A stretch of DNA of 64,000 nucleotides from Acidisphaera sp. L21 (lineage in GTDB: Bacteria > Pseudomonadota > Alphaproteobacteria > Acetobacterales > Acetobacteraceae). Position 1 is the stretch's first letter; the number at the start of each line of letters is the position of its first letter. The notes under the pieces were generated by a model that saw nothing but the letters and a program-made list of their open reading frames with translations, ran no database searches and was not told where the DNA came from. The stretch lies in NCBI RefSeq assembly GCF_009765685.1, contig NZ_LMUY01000114.1, positions 57,312 through 121,311 on the forward strand, in the 5' to 3' direction. The translations under genes and the position numbers were made by a program. Shown here in pieces: positions 54,701 through 61,725 of the stretch.

Positions 54701-56104
54701 CGTCTCGCCCAATGCTGCCTTCGAATGCGCGGATACCATGAACAACTCGGGCGTGCGTCCCGTCCGGCCGTTCTCCCGCGGCTGCGGCAGTTCGGACGGC
54801 ATTGGCTGGCGGATCACGACATGGGCGTTGGTGCCGCCGAATCCGAACGAGGAGATGCCGGCCAGCCAGGTGCCGGTGGGCGGCAGCGCCACGGCCTCGG
54901 TCGCGAGGCTCAGGTTCAGATCGGCGAAGTCGATCGCCGGGTTGACCGAACCGAGATGCAGCGAGGCCGGCAGAACGCGATGCTCAAGCGCCAGGACCGC
55001 CTTGAACAAGCCAGCCAGTCCGGAGGCCGGCTCCAAATGGCCAATATTGGACTTTACCGATCCGATAGGCAGCGGGGTGTTGCGGCGTTGGCCCAGTGCC
55101 TGACCGATGGCGGTGGCCTCCGCCGGGTCGCCGACGCGGGTACCGGTGCCATGCGCCTCGACGAAAGCCAGCCGGTTTGGGTCGATCCCATCCTGCCCGT
55201 AAAGCTGGTCCAGCAGACCGCGCTGGCCCTCGATCGCGGGAAGGGAAATGCCGTTGGTGCGGCCGTCGGAGTTGACCCCGGATGCCACCGCCATGGCGCG
55301 AATGGTGTAGCCCCGCTGTGCGGCAATCTCGGGCCGTGCCAGAAGCATGGCCACCACGCCCTCCCCCCGCACGTAGCCGTCCGCGTCGGCGGAGAACGGG
55401 CGGCAGAGCCCGGTCGGTGACAGCATGGAGGCACGGGAGAACCCGATGAACGAGGTGGGGGACAGCAGCAAGTTGACGCCGGCGACAATCGCCATGTCGA
55501 TCCGGCCGGAAGCGATGGCCGCCTGCGCCTCGGCAAACGCCACCAGCGAGGAAGAGCAGGCCGTGTCGACGGTAAAGCTGGGGCCGCGTAGATCATAGAT
55601 GTAGGAGATGCGGTTCGACAGGATGGATAGCGTATTCCCTGTCATGAAGTGGCTTTCGATCGCCGCCGCATCGGCAGTGTGCAGATTGCCGTAATCCAGG
55701 CTGGAGGCGCCCACGTATACGCCGACATTCGCACCTGCTAGGGCACTTGGCGGGATCCCGGCATCCTCCAGCGCGGCCCACACGATTTCAAGCAGCAGTC
55801 GTTGCTGCGGATCCATCTCCGCTGCCTCGCGCGGGGAGATGCCGAACACGGCGGGATCGAACCCATACGGGTCCGCCAGGTAGCCACCGGCGAACGAGTA
55901 GCTGAACCCTGGCTCGGAACGGCGGGGATGAAGATATCGTTCGGGCCGCCAGCGACCCTCGGGAAGCGACCCAACGGCACATCGCCCCTCATTCAGAAGC
56001 TTCCAGAACGCGGCTTCGTCATGCGCACCAGGTAAACGGCAAGCGGCTCCGATGATCGCGACATTGGCAGCCTCGACCCGCGTCTGGCCGTTCAGGTGTG
56101 ACAT
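48701..56104 (-). CDS. Reducing type I polyketide synthase KS-AT-DH-(degenerate MT)-ER-KR-ACP, RkpA-like
   Basis: 2467 residues. KS: Cys183 in DTACSSS, His318, His356. AT: Ser630 in GHSVGE, with YPFH at 731-734 where malonyl types have HAFH. DH: His932 and Asp1094 present, but the HxxxGxxxxP motif has Asp for Gly. Residues about 1215-1550 resemble a C-methyltransferase that has lost its SAM glycines (LRVLVAEPYCFG). ER: GAAGGVG at 1873-1879. KR: GGAGGFG near 2073, LDD motif, Ser-Tyr2215-Asn2219 intact. ACP: Ser2380 in LGMDSM. There is no thioesterase. It probably acts iteratively to build a saturated acyl chain handed to the next gene's oxoamine synthase. Confidence 0.93.
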   Translation of the reverse strand: MSHLNGQTRVEAANVAIIGAACRLPGAHDEAAFWKLLNEGRCAVGSLPEGRWRPERYLHPRRSEPGFSYSFAGGYLADPYGFDPAVFGISPREAAEMDPQQRLLLEIVWAALEDAGIPPSALAGANVGVYVGASSLDYGNLHTADAAAIESHFMTGNTLSILSNRISYIYDLRGPSFTVDTACSSSLVAFAEAQAAIASGRIDMAIVAGVNLLLSPTSFIGFSRASMLSPTGLCRPFSADADGYVRGEGVVAMLLARPEIAAQRGYTIRAMAVASGVNSDGRTNGISLPAIEGQRGLLDQLYGQDGIDPNRLAFVEAHGTGTRVGDPAEATAIGQALGQRRNTPLPIGSVKSNIGHLEPASGLAGLFKAVLALEHRVLPASLHLGSVNPAIDFADLNLSLATEAVALPPTGTWLAGISSFGFGGTNAHVVIRQPMPSELPQPRENGRTGRTPELFMVSAHSKAALGETARAYAGLMEAGRDAGQLASAVAWQRDLAGHRLALPLGDTSAIAASLRGFAETGSLAGGVVGLAPSAAPKLCFVYSGNGSQWAGMGRIAFQRNEAFRRHIQAVDALFGQLADWSLVEALQDPGLADLLKQTRIAQPLLFAVQSALTASLAERGLRPSMVLGHSVGEVAAAEASGALSLAEAVRVIFHRSEQQETAHGLGGMAAANLSHDAAAAFILDNGLAGLEVAAINSPGAVTISGPTDAIHAFSRVARQQRIAVRVLDLAYPFHSELLETLRQPLLDSLDKVAVQPSEIPFVSTVTGGPIAGDALDSLYWWRNVREPVRFRDVIEVAARQGATVFIEIGPRPILNSNIADTLREAGLDGLVIPSLSEKDIPGDPLPMIAARAAVLGCRLNVDRVFGSRPASRVELPPYPWQRKSFLQPQTSEALDLFGSAPRHPLIGARLQSGTPEWRNLIDATVVPYLADHRIDDEIVVPGTAFAEMALAVARETYPHGPIGLEDFDLLQWLPLQPESMREISVRLNGDTQVVEVWSRPRLAANEWTLHARGRITQIASPVPAFIPKASLSKALTAEQVYDSAARIGLNYGPLFRRVVSAQRGEMLLEVELSPFEEAAGLSGRRQILHPIALDAAFHALFENMKQRDKERYAFLPVRFASLRVDQDHAVPARARVVVDRETSQSISLSVTLYDAAGGFIAGLSGGLFRAVVLDRRNETNVFFHQSQIRLSRTDMGEGARAVAMASLDQAAAATQPESWLILEAFARSLAFRCLHTLFGTAPARPADLAAGGAVAGTSLPLLTALLQQLQRAGLAAQTDAGWVLEAESGLPEPGDILQTFTAEYASATPEIVLAAQALSGLDRALTTGQGVQIRLAIQEQFESGSILFAPVLRAAVALCEALRNRIAPEPLRVLVAEPYCFGILQSLAPLLRQGWVTITVLGVDAKRLDHSAARYGVTDGVEFRAVDADADSDTARGPAFDLGLGMAFGPLFDGNPALGRAIGRRLAPNGVLCILQPPDNPIFDLLLGTQGEWFAHSFGPDNPIGRVTAAQDCSRLVVASGFGAIHSQDLDDRLGSILLATPDAPLAAQASAAAPVLLLQDMPGLMQILRADGRVVEHPADLALAWPGMVASLADGERVDIVYSASCIDTDIAIADLAMILQVVQAGRCRLWIVVRGLQADMIDPVAEAVWCVGRVAMNEYASVEFKLVDTAPGLEPQLAERRLADLMASPSAEAELLIDAAGVAATRMVAGLPRPGQPATVPAVCLKLTSKGATANFDWVETARRAPGPTEIEIEIAASGLNFRDVMLSNGLLDDDVLDDGLAGAVFGFECAGRVLRVGTDITHLQPGDAVMGFGRESFASHSTADARVFTAIPDGISIEEAATIPVAFLTAWYSLVHMAQIQPGEWVLIHGAAGGVGLAAIQIARMRGARIAATVGSPDKRALVQSMGAERIYNSRSTAFLDEIRAEIGGVDVVLNSLAGDAMHASIKCLKPFGRFVELGKRDYVLNTAMGLRPFRRNLSYFGVDLDQLLAANLPLANRMMGELVQHFSTGAFFSLPHRVFEWYQVKTAFQVMQSAAHIGKLIVRPAAHPVATAIAPKSFHPQPGAHLIVGGAGGFGFEAASWLAERGAATIVIASRRGVIEPHLEARAAAIRATGAVLLVETLDVTDAAAVLALTNRLVRDHGRLAGVIHTAMVLDDGLIAGLQPGRTRAVLAPKIDGAANLDAATRSLPLDYFVAFSSATTMVGNPGQAAYVAANGYLQGLMRRRRVAGLPGLAVGWGAIADVGVLARDLDVAAKLERMSGIVAMQSRQALSYLDGLLSQPDAMPSTVYCAMFRPGAALQGLSLLKTPAFADLFASAAGLNGPADIDLATQIAGKSDGEARAFVAALVASEVARIFRLPTEEIEIARPLDELGMDSMMSLDLRMGIEKRVGVELPVVAISAGVSVNDLATRLVAAVRSESRDLPGEDTGARLAQRHGSGADGLSDLIALTDAMREPGAVLALL

Positions 56105-56698
56105 AGAGTGGTCTTGGCTCCGGAATTACATGTTCGCTCTTAACAGAGGCTCAATGCGGTAAAACGGATTGAAGTTCAAGAGCAACGTTAGATGCGACTA
56201 TATATGAACTATACCGATACAATAAAACCATGTTTCGCGGTTTTTCAGAAAACTTCACGCCGTGGTTTCTCCAATGGTTCTTGGAACACCCAGTATTCCA
56301 AATACGGTATGGATTCTTATTTAGGATGTTGTCATTATTATTCTACATAGATTTGATAATAAGTTGGTGGACATTATTTCGTGTCTGCAATCACCTGCCA
56401 GTTCGGCGGTATATTGGATCTACAATCATGAGAACAGCCATAGCCGGCACCATGACGCAAATCGACTTCGGACAACTTCCCATCAGGGCACCAATTTGGC
56501 ATGCGACGTTCATCTTGGCTCATGTCGTGCTACAATGGCGATCATCGCTGGATTGATGGTGCAACGACTGCCGGGATCCCCGAACCTCGTGTGGTGTCAG
56601 CCAAACCCACGCGGGATGCTGGACGAATTGCAACAGCCGCCCGAAATGGGAAGTACCGACGGAACACGGATCCAAAGATTGGCCCACAGGCCCGGGTT
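56105..56698. other. AT-rich intergenic region upstream of the PKS operon
   Basis: 594 bases between divergent-to-tail genes (PKS start at 56104, hflX end at 56699). The part 56150-56480 is clearly more AT-rich than the flanks, with ATATATGAACTATACC and AATAAAACC motifs that could hold the PKS promoter reading leftward. One small forward frame (56230-56556, 108 residues, hydrophobic, Phe/Trp-rich) exists but has no recognisable family or ribosome site. The base composition suggests silenced or acquired DNA. Confidence 0.6.
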
Positions 56699-58051
56699 TC
56701 ATTGTGCGGCGAGGCTGCGCCGCAGACGGGTGATGGCGCCGGGTAGGCCACGCACCTTGAGGATCCGACCAGTCTCATCATGCTCCTCTGACAAGACGCG
56801 GGCGCTTTCATAGACTTCGCCGATCAGCCGTTGTTTCGCGTAGGGCAGCACCAGAACGTCCTCGACCATGGCCGCCTCGAAGAACGCTATGATGGTATCG
56901 CGCAACGCGCTCACATCTGCGGGCAGATGGGCGGACAGTAGGATCGCGTCTGGATGCTTCTCCGCCAGGGCGATGCGTTCGGCATCCCCTACCCTGTCGA
57001 GCTTGTTGAGCACCAGGCGGGAGGGAACCGCATCGGCTCCGATCTCTCGCAACACGCTGCGGCTTACTTCCAACTGGGCTTCATAGGTCGGATCGGACGC
57101 ATCGACCACGAACAGCAACAGCGACGCCTCCAGCGCTTCCGCCAAAGTGGAGCGGAATGAGGCCACCAAGTCATGCGGAAGCTGCTTGATGAAACCAACG
57201 GTGTCCGAGACGAGCACGCGGGGCCGGGTCTCCGGCTGAAGGGTGCGCACGGTGGTATCCAGAGTGGCGAACAGCTTGTCCTCCACCAGCACCTGGCTGC
57301 CAGTAAGGGCCCGCATCAGGGAGGACTTGCCGGCATTGGTGTAGCCGACCAGGGCCACGCGGAGCTGATCCCGGCGGGCGGACCGACGTTGGTCACTATC
57401 CCGCTGCACTGCTTCCAGTTGCTCCTTCAGCTCCGACAGCCGGTCGCGGATCTTGCGGCGATCGAGGGCGAGAGCGCTTTCGCCTGCGCCCGGGCCTTGT
57501 TGGCGCCCACCACCGGCCGAGGACTCGCGCATTCGCGGTGCCACGTATTTCAGGCGCGCCATTTCTACCTGGAGCTTTGCTTCCCGGGTGTTTGCGTGGC
57601 GATGGAAGATCTCCACGATCACGCCCGTGCGATCCAGTACCTGGGCACCGGTGGCCCGTTCCAGGTTGCGGATTTGGCTGGGTGAGAGCTCGTGATCGAC
57701 GATAACGAACTCCGGCTTGCGAGCGGCGTGTGGATCTTTCTCGGCCGCGTCGGGCGTGTCCGCAGCGTTTTCGAAGCGTTGCCGGGCCTTGGACTTCGGC
57801 GGCGGCGCCATCGAGGTGACCACCCCGGTGCCCCCGGTCAGCGCCGCTAGCTCCTCCAGCTTTCCACTGCCAAGCAGTGACCCGGCGCCCGTGCCTTCGC
57901 GCTTCTGCGAGACTGTGCCGACGACTTCATAGCCCAGCGTCTTCACCAGGCGCCCGAGTTCCTCAAGGCTCGCCTCGTGTGCCACGTCATCGACATCCGG
58001 GGTCTGAATGCCAACGAGGACCGCAAGCGGTATCGGGGGTTTGGTGTCCAT
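56699..58051 (-). CDS. hflX: Ribosome-associated GTPase HflX
   Basis: 450 residues, within the usual 400-450. The N-terminal domain includes GSGKLEEL and DHELSPSQIRNLERATG, then coiled linker LDRRKIRDRLSELKEQLEAV, then the G domain: G1 GYTNAGKSS, G3 DTVGFI, G4 NKLD. HflX splits stalled or heat-damaged 70S ribosomes. The loop before the coiled coil reads GGGRQQGPGAGES, where most have a GxGxRGPGE run, a mild variation. The gene usually sits by hfq on the chromosome; here it stands alone next to a plasmid-type origin. Confidence 0.93.
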   Translation of the reverse strand: MDTKPPIPLAVLVGIQTPDVDDVAHEASLEELGRLVKTLGYEVVGTVSQKREGTGAGSLLGSGKLEELAALTGGTGVVTSMAPPPKSKARQRFENAADTPDAAEKDPHAARKPEFVIVDHELSPSQIRNLERATGAQVLDRTGVIVEIFHRHANTREAKLQVEMARLKYVAPRMRESSAGGGRQQGPGAGESALALDRRKIRDRLSELKEQLEAVQRDSDQRRSARRDQLRVALVGYTNAGKSSLMRALTGSQVLVEDKLFATLDTTVRTLQPETRPRVLVSDTVGFIKQLPHDLVASFRSTLAEALEASLLLFVVDASDPTYEAQLEVSRSVLREIGADAVPSRLVLNKLDRVGDAERIALAEKHPDAILLSAHLPADVSALRDTIIAFFEAAMVEDVLVLPYAKQRLIGEVYESARVLSEEHDETGRILKVRGLPGAITRLRRSLAAQ

Positions 58052-58242
58052 GCCAACAGCATTAGCACATAGATGGGTTGGCGCTCGTTAGCCGGCGAGG
58101 ACGGCCGGGCTCCTGGCCCTCGTCGCTGAACTGCGCCGGTCCTCCAGGGGAAGGAATTCGGCGGGAGATGCAAGGGGTTGTCTTCGAGATACACGCCCCG
58201 ATAAAGGCCGGGTAACGTGCGGTAGCGTTTCATCCCTCCACT

Positions 58243-58486
58243 GTCGCAAGAGTCCAGCACACCCCTTCAGTAAAGATCACGTGCGGCATCAACCGTCGCA
58301 AGAGTCCAGTAAGGGTGCGGCAAGGACGATATGTCCTGGACAAGTTGGGGCAGGCTTCGCTGAACGCGAGCAGCGATCGCTTGAGCACCATTCCGCGGCA
58401 GCCGCCCCGGGCTTTAGCGGCTGAGCTAGACATGGACTCTTGCGACTCGCGCCGCTTATTTGCCGTCAGCCCTGGATTCTTGCGAC
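58243..58486. repeat. Left iteron cluster (four copies)
   Basis: The 14-mer GTCGCAAGAGTCCA occurs at 58243-58256 and 58295-58308, and its reverse complement TGGACTCTTGCGAC at 58433-58446 and, with one change, 58473-58486 (inside the 3' end of the initiator gene). Copies are 40-140 bases apart and inverted pairwise. Further copies lie on the other side of the initiator gene. These are very likely RepA-binding iterons. The rest of 58052-58465 shows no convincing gene. Confidence 0.85.
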
Positions 58487-59431
58487 AGGGATTATCCGGG
58501 GCGCGACCGGGGCGCGGGACGGCTTCAGGATCAGTCCCTTCTCGTCGGCCTTCACATCGGCGGCCGGATAGACTGCGGATGCGACGGCAAGGTTTTCTAG
58601 AAACCGGATCTTGAAGTGGGCAAGCCGAGCATAGCTCGCCCCAAACTGGCTATACAGCGCATTCCACGAGATTGATTTCGCCGAGGAAAGGACATGCAGC
58701 CGGTAGGCCAACCAGCAGTAGATATCTAAGGCTGCCGAGTTATTGGAAATTGCCCGAATAGCAGCTTCTTCCAATGGAACCGGGTGTTTGCGGAGTTGAT
58801 CGAAGAACGTTTCGGACAACCGGGCGGTTTCGATGAAAAGCGAGCCTTGGGGGCCGGGCGCATCGTCGACGAACATGGCGGTATCGACGATGTTCTGGTT
58901 GACCAGGCCCGCCCTGCCCGTCCCCGCCTGGACGTGGAAGGTTAAACGACAGCGGCTCAATCGGTCGGCCTGTTCGCGAACGTCCTTGAAGGATTTGCCC
59001 CCGATTGGAATCCCGAGTCGCCCCAGCCAGGCGTGCAGCGACCGCCCAAGTTCGATATCCCGCGATTGCGTGCGCAATGCCTCGGACTGGAGGTAGAGTA
59101 GGATCAAGCGAGCCCGGGATCCGTATGGCACCCCGACCCACTCCATCTCCGCGCCTGGCAGGTTACGCCGGCCTGGCTCTACCACCAACGTCACACGCTC
59201 GGTGCTGACTTTCCACACCTGCTCGTCGTGGAGGCGTTTATGCGGTAGTGCGGCCTGGCACCAGCCGCTGTAGAGGAAACCAACGCCTGTCTCCTCGTCG
59301 GACATGTAGGTAATGGCGGCTTCGATCGCTCGGCGGGCAGATTCGGTTTCGGCTGCTTTCAGCGCACCCTGGCGACCCAGATTTTCGATCAATGTGTGCA
59401 CGCTGCCCAACGCCCGACTCCTGAAGACCAA
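58466..59431 (-). CDS. repA: Plasmid replication initiator RepA
   Basis: 321 residues, matching RepA_C-type initiators of alphaproteobacterial plasmids: PYGSRARLILLYLQSEALRT, LGRLGIPIGGKSFKDVREQA and SRCRLTFHVQ are family landmarks, and the winged-helix C-terminal part includes AALDIYCWLAYRLHVLS. Start is uncertain: the frame opens at a TTG (59431) with a stop just upstream; a downstream GTG is possible. A weak start would suit tight copy-number control. It lies between two clusters of a 14-bp iteron and is divergent from parA. It opens the origin for replication of the replicon that carries this window. Confidence 0.9.
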   Translation of the reverse strand: MVFRSRALGSVHTLIENLGRQGALKAAETESARRAIEAAITYMSDEETGVGFLYSGWCQAALPHKRLHDEQVWKVSTERVTLVVEPGRRNLPGAEMEWVGVPYGSRARLILLYLQSEALRTQSRDIELGRSLHAWLGRLGIPIGGKSFKDVREQADRLSRCRLTFHVQAGTGRAGLVNQNIVDTAMFVDDAPGPQGSLFIETARLSETFFDQLRKHPVPLEEAAIRAISNNSAALDIYCWLAYRLHVLSSAKSISWNALYSQFGASYARLAHFKIRFLENLAVASAVYPAADVKADEKGLILKPSRAPVAPRIIPVARIQG

Positions 59432-59473
59432 CGGTCATTTCTACACTGGCCAAGTCCTGTGTTGGGTGCAACT

Positions 59474-59701
59474 TGGACTCTTGTGATGTAGGTACTAGAT
59501 AATAATAGAGTCTCTATTAGTATGGTCACAGGAGTCCAGTGGGTGCGCCTGTAACTCGTTGATATTCTGTATAGCACCCATCGCAGCAATCCAGGGTATA
59601 ATCACAATAGTCCAGTTTTGTCTGTCGTTCGGCGCCTGGGGTCTTGCGACAGCGCATGATAGGTCAGTTCGTCCGGGCTACGAGTCGGTTACAAGAGTCC
59701 G
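59474..59701. repeat. Right iteron cluster (six copies)
   Basis: Variants of GTCGCAAGAGTCCA or its complement: 59474-59487 (TGGACTCTTGTGAT), 59525-59538 (GTCACAGGAGTCCA), 59580-59593 (ATCGCAGCAATCCA), 59601-59614 (ATCACAATAGTCCA), 59637-59650 (TGGGGTCTTGCGAC) and 59688-59701 (GTTACAAGAGTCCG). These are more degenerate than the left cluster. Mixed orientation and spacing rule out a CRISPR array. Confidence 0.8.
59503..59519. promoter_or_regulatory. AT-rich perfect palindrome inside the origin
   Basis: TAATAGAG-T-CTCTATTA has 8-bp perfect arms around one base. It lies just upstream of the repA start and between the first two right-hand iterons, and could be a repA operator or part of the melting region. 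Confidence 0.5.
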
Positions 59702-59728
59702 CATGCCTGCGACAAACCGGAACTGAAG

Positions 59729-59763
59729 CAACCATCAACCTTTCATGTTGACGTTGATGGTTG
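59729..59763. promoter_or_regulatory. Inverted repeat overlapping the parA start
   Basis: CAACCATCAAC and GTTGATGGTTG are perfect 11-bp arms 13 bases apart. The ATG codons at 59745 and 59757 fall in the spacer and right arm. ParA carries its own helix-turn-helix, so this is a likely autoregulatory operator of parAB; as RNA it would form a hairpin hiding the start. Confidence 0.6.
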
Positions 59764-60860
59764 GTTTGAGAGATTCTGACGTCAGAACAGCGAGATTTGG
59801 ATTCGCAGTGGACGGCACACGATTCCGCGAAATTCGGCGTACGCTTCACATGAGCCAGGCCGACCTCATGACCCGGCTTAACCAGGTTATTGGTCGCAAA
59901 TATGACAAGCCGAAGCTGAGCCGTTGGGAGAATGGCAAAGAGCCGGTTCCGACCGAGGTCCAAGCCGCGCTAGCCCGTATGTTGGAGGCGAAACCGGCAA
60001 ACGCCCAGGTGCTGGTGCTGGCCAACCAGAAGGGCGGCGTTGGGAAAACCACGTCGGCGATGAATATCGCCGGGTCCTTGGCGAGGCTGGGTCTTCGTGT
60101 GCTGATGATCGATTTGGACCCGCAGGCTACCGTTACCACCGGGCTGTTGGCGAGCGCGGCCGTCGACGCATATCGTCGTGGCCGCACCATGGCCCACGTT
60201 ATTCTGGGCGACACGGCGCTCGGGGATATCATCATCAAGCAGGGTGAAATTCTTGCAGATGGGCGTGCCGTGCCATTCGATCTCGCCGCCAGCCACATCG
60301 AGTTGTCGGAGACCGATGGCAAGCGAGAGCCTGGATTTGACGTCGCCGTACGGGAGGCGCTGGAGCCGGTTCGCGGCGCCTATGACTGGATCGTCATCGA
60401 TGCACCGCCTAATCTGGGCATGCTGACGTGGATGGCGCTTGCGGCAGCCGAGCTTGTCATCATTCCCGTCCGGACGGAGCCATTTGACACGATGGGTGTC
60501 GGTTTGATTCTGGGGACGATCAATAAAGTGCAGCGTAGATTGAACCCTTCGCTTCGCCTGGCGGGCATATTGCCCACCCAGTTTGACCGGCGAAAATCCG
60601 TCGATCGAGAGGTGCTGGCGCATCTATCCGGCTCACTCGGCGCCGTGGCACCTTTGCTGAGCCCGGTGCCGAACAGCGCTGTGTTCGGTCACGCAGCGCG
60701 AAATGGGCGCCTGGTCGTCGACGTGTCGTCGACATCGGCTGCGGCGGGGGTTTATCGCGAGTTGGCGGTTGCCTTATCGAAGGGCACGGCACTGCCACGT
60801 GCCGATCTGCAATCGCTCGTTCAGCAGTTGCAGGAAGAGCCGACCCATGGGCCGCACTAA
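59745..60860 (+). CDS. parA: Partition ATPase ParA with N-terminal helix-turn-helix
   Basis: 371 residues (type Ia size). An XRE-like helix-turn-helix (FREIRRTLHMSQADLMTRLN, SRWENGKEPVP) is at residues 27-70, followed by the deviant Walker A KGGVGKTT (Lys101), LMIDLDPQATVT and IVIDAPPNLG. The DNA-binding domain lets ParA repress its own operon as in P1 and F. It is divergent from repA and overlaps parB by 14 bases. ATGs at 59745 and 59757, or a GTG near 59808, are possible starts; the first two fall inside an inverted repeat. Confidence 0.93.
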   Translation: MLTLMVGLRDSDVRTARFGFAVDGTRFREIRRTLHMSQADLMTRLNQVIGRKYDKPKLSRWENGKEPVPTEVQAALARMLEAKPANAQVLVLANQKGGVGKTTSAMNIAGSLARLGLRVLMIDLDPQATVTTGLLASAAVDAYRRGRTMAHVILGDTALGDIIIKQGEILADGRAVPFDLAASHIELSETDGKREPGFDVAVREALEPVRGAYDWIVIDAPPNLGMLTWMALAAAELVIIPVRTEPFDTMGVGLILGTINKVQRRLNPSLRLAGILPTQFDRRKSVDREVLAHLSGSLGAVAPLLSPVPNSAVFGHAARNGRLVVDVSSTSAAAGVYRELAVALSKGTALPRADLQSLVQQLQEEPTHGPH

Positions 60861-61725
60861 AAAGACGTCGCCCATCTTGGGTGCCGCGTCCGCGATCATC
60901 CAGGATGCGACCGGCTCGTTGGTGGCGCAGACGAGTTCGTTCAACCATACGTTCGAGGTCGCGGTCGACGCAGTGCACGCGGATCCCAACCAAGCGCGAA
61001 GGTCGTTCGAAGCGGCCGCTCTGGCTGCTCTGGCCACGACTTTGGCGGCTGAGGGTCAGCTCCAACCGATCCTGGTCAGGCGGAATCCGGAGGCTCGCGG
61101 GCAATGGATTATCGTTGCGGGCGAACGACGGTGGCGCGCGGCGAAGCTGTTGGGTTGGAGCAAGTTATTGGCGATTTCCCATGGCGGGGATGCCGAAGTC
61201 GCGTCGTTGCTGGAGAATTTGCAGCGCGTGGATTTGTTGCCAATGGAGGAGGCGAGGGGGCTCAAGCGGCTTCTGGTGGAGAAGGGTTGGACGCAGGACC
61301 AAGTCGCAACCGCCCTAGGCCGGCCGAAAAGTGACGTGAGCGGGACGCTCAACATCCTGAAGCTGCCAGACCATATTCTTCAGCAGGTTCTGACGTCTGA
61401 ACCTGCCGTCACGAAGAATGTGCTGGTCGAGATGTCACGTATAACCGATTTGTCCACGTTGGACAAACTTGTTGGTCTTGCCCGTGAGGGAGCACTGACC
61501 GTCAAAGCCATTCGCGCAGCGCGCAACGATGCAAGCGCCACGCCCCCGCCGCCGAACCCTGCGCCAACCGTGGATCAGCCGAGCTTGCTCAAGCCAATGT
61601 CGAGGGCACTTGCGGCGCTTCACAGTAAATCGGGTCCGTTGTCGGAGGCGGAACAAAGCTTGCTTGCCACACTCCGCGATGCCATTGAAGAGATGTTGGG
61701 GGCGTCTGTTGGAGTGTCGAGGTAG
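60847..61725 (+). CDS. parB: Partition protein ParB
   Basis: 292 residues from ATG 60847, overlapping the end of parA. The ParB/Srx domain shows the CTP-binding boxes QPILVRR and AGERRWRAAKLLGW, then LLENLQRVDLLPMEEARGLK and the helix-turn-helix WTQDQVATALGRPKSDVSGT. It loads on a centromere-like parS and works with ParA to segregate the replicon. A 14-bp perfect palindrome 270 bases downstream is a good parS candidate. Confidence 0.93.
   Translation: MGRTKKTSPILGAASAIIQDATGSLVAQTSSFNHTFEVAVDAVHADPNQARRSFEAAALAALATTLAAEGQLQPILVRRNPEARGQWIIVAGERRWRAAKLLGWSKLLAISHGGDAEVASLLENLQRVDLLPMEEARGLKRLLVEKGWTQDQVATALGRPKSDVSGTLNILKLPDHILQQVLTSEPAVTKNVLVEMSRITDLSTLDKLVGLAREGALTVKAIRAARNDASATPPPPNPAPTVDQPSLLKPMSRALAALHSKSGPLSEAEQSLLATLRDAIEEMLGASVGVSR

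Larger units (their letters stand above)
59432..59744. other. Candidate replication origin (oriV) between repA and parA
   Basis: 313 bases without a gene. It contains six iteron copies, a perfect AT-rich palindrome (59503-59519) and a locally low-GC stretch (about 59495-59525 and 59560-59620) suited to strand opening. No consensus DnaA box was identified by eye. The arrangement is that of an iteron-controlled origin. Confidence 0.75.

Noticed and set aside
54278..55420. 380-residue forward frame opposite the PKS KS/AT region
   Set aside because: Arg/Gly/Pro-rich composition, no family motif, lies wholly antisense to intact PKS domains; typical of high-GC shadow frames.
56230..56556. 108-residue hydrophobic forward frame upstream of the PKS
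   Set aside because: Phe/Trp-rich composition follows the AT-rich DNA; no ribosome site or known family. Kept only as part of the intergenic description.
57943..58260. 105-residue minus-strand frame overlapping the hflX start
   Set aside because: Overlaps a firm gene by over 100 bases, begins at an iteron, and has no recognisable features.
58243..59701. Repeated 14-mers as a possible CRISPR array
   Set aside because: Repeats are short, degenerate, in both orientations, irregularly spaced, flank an initiator gene, and no cas genes are present; iterons explain them.
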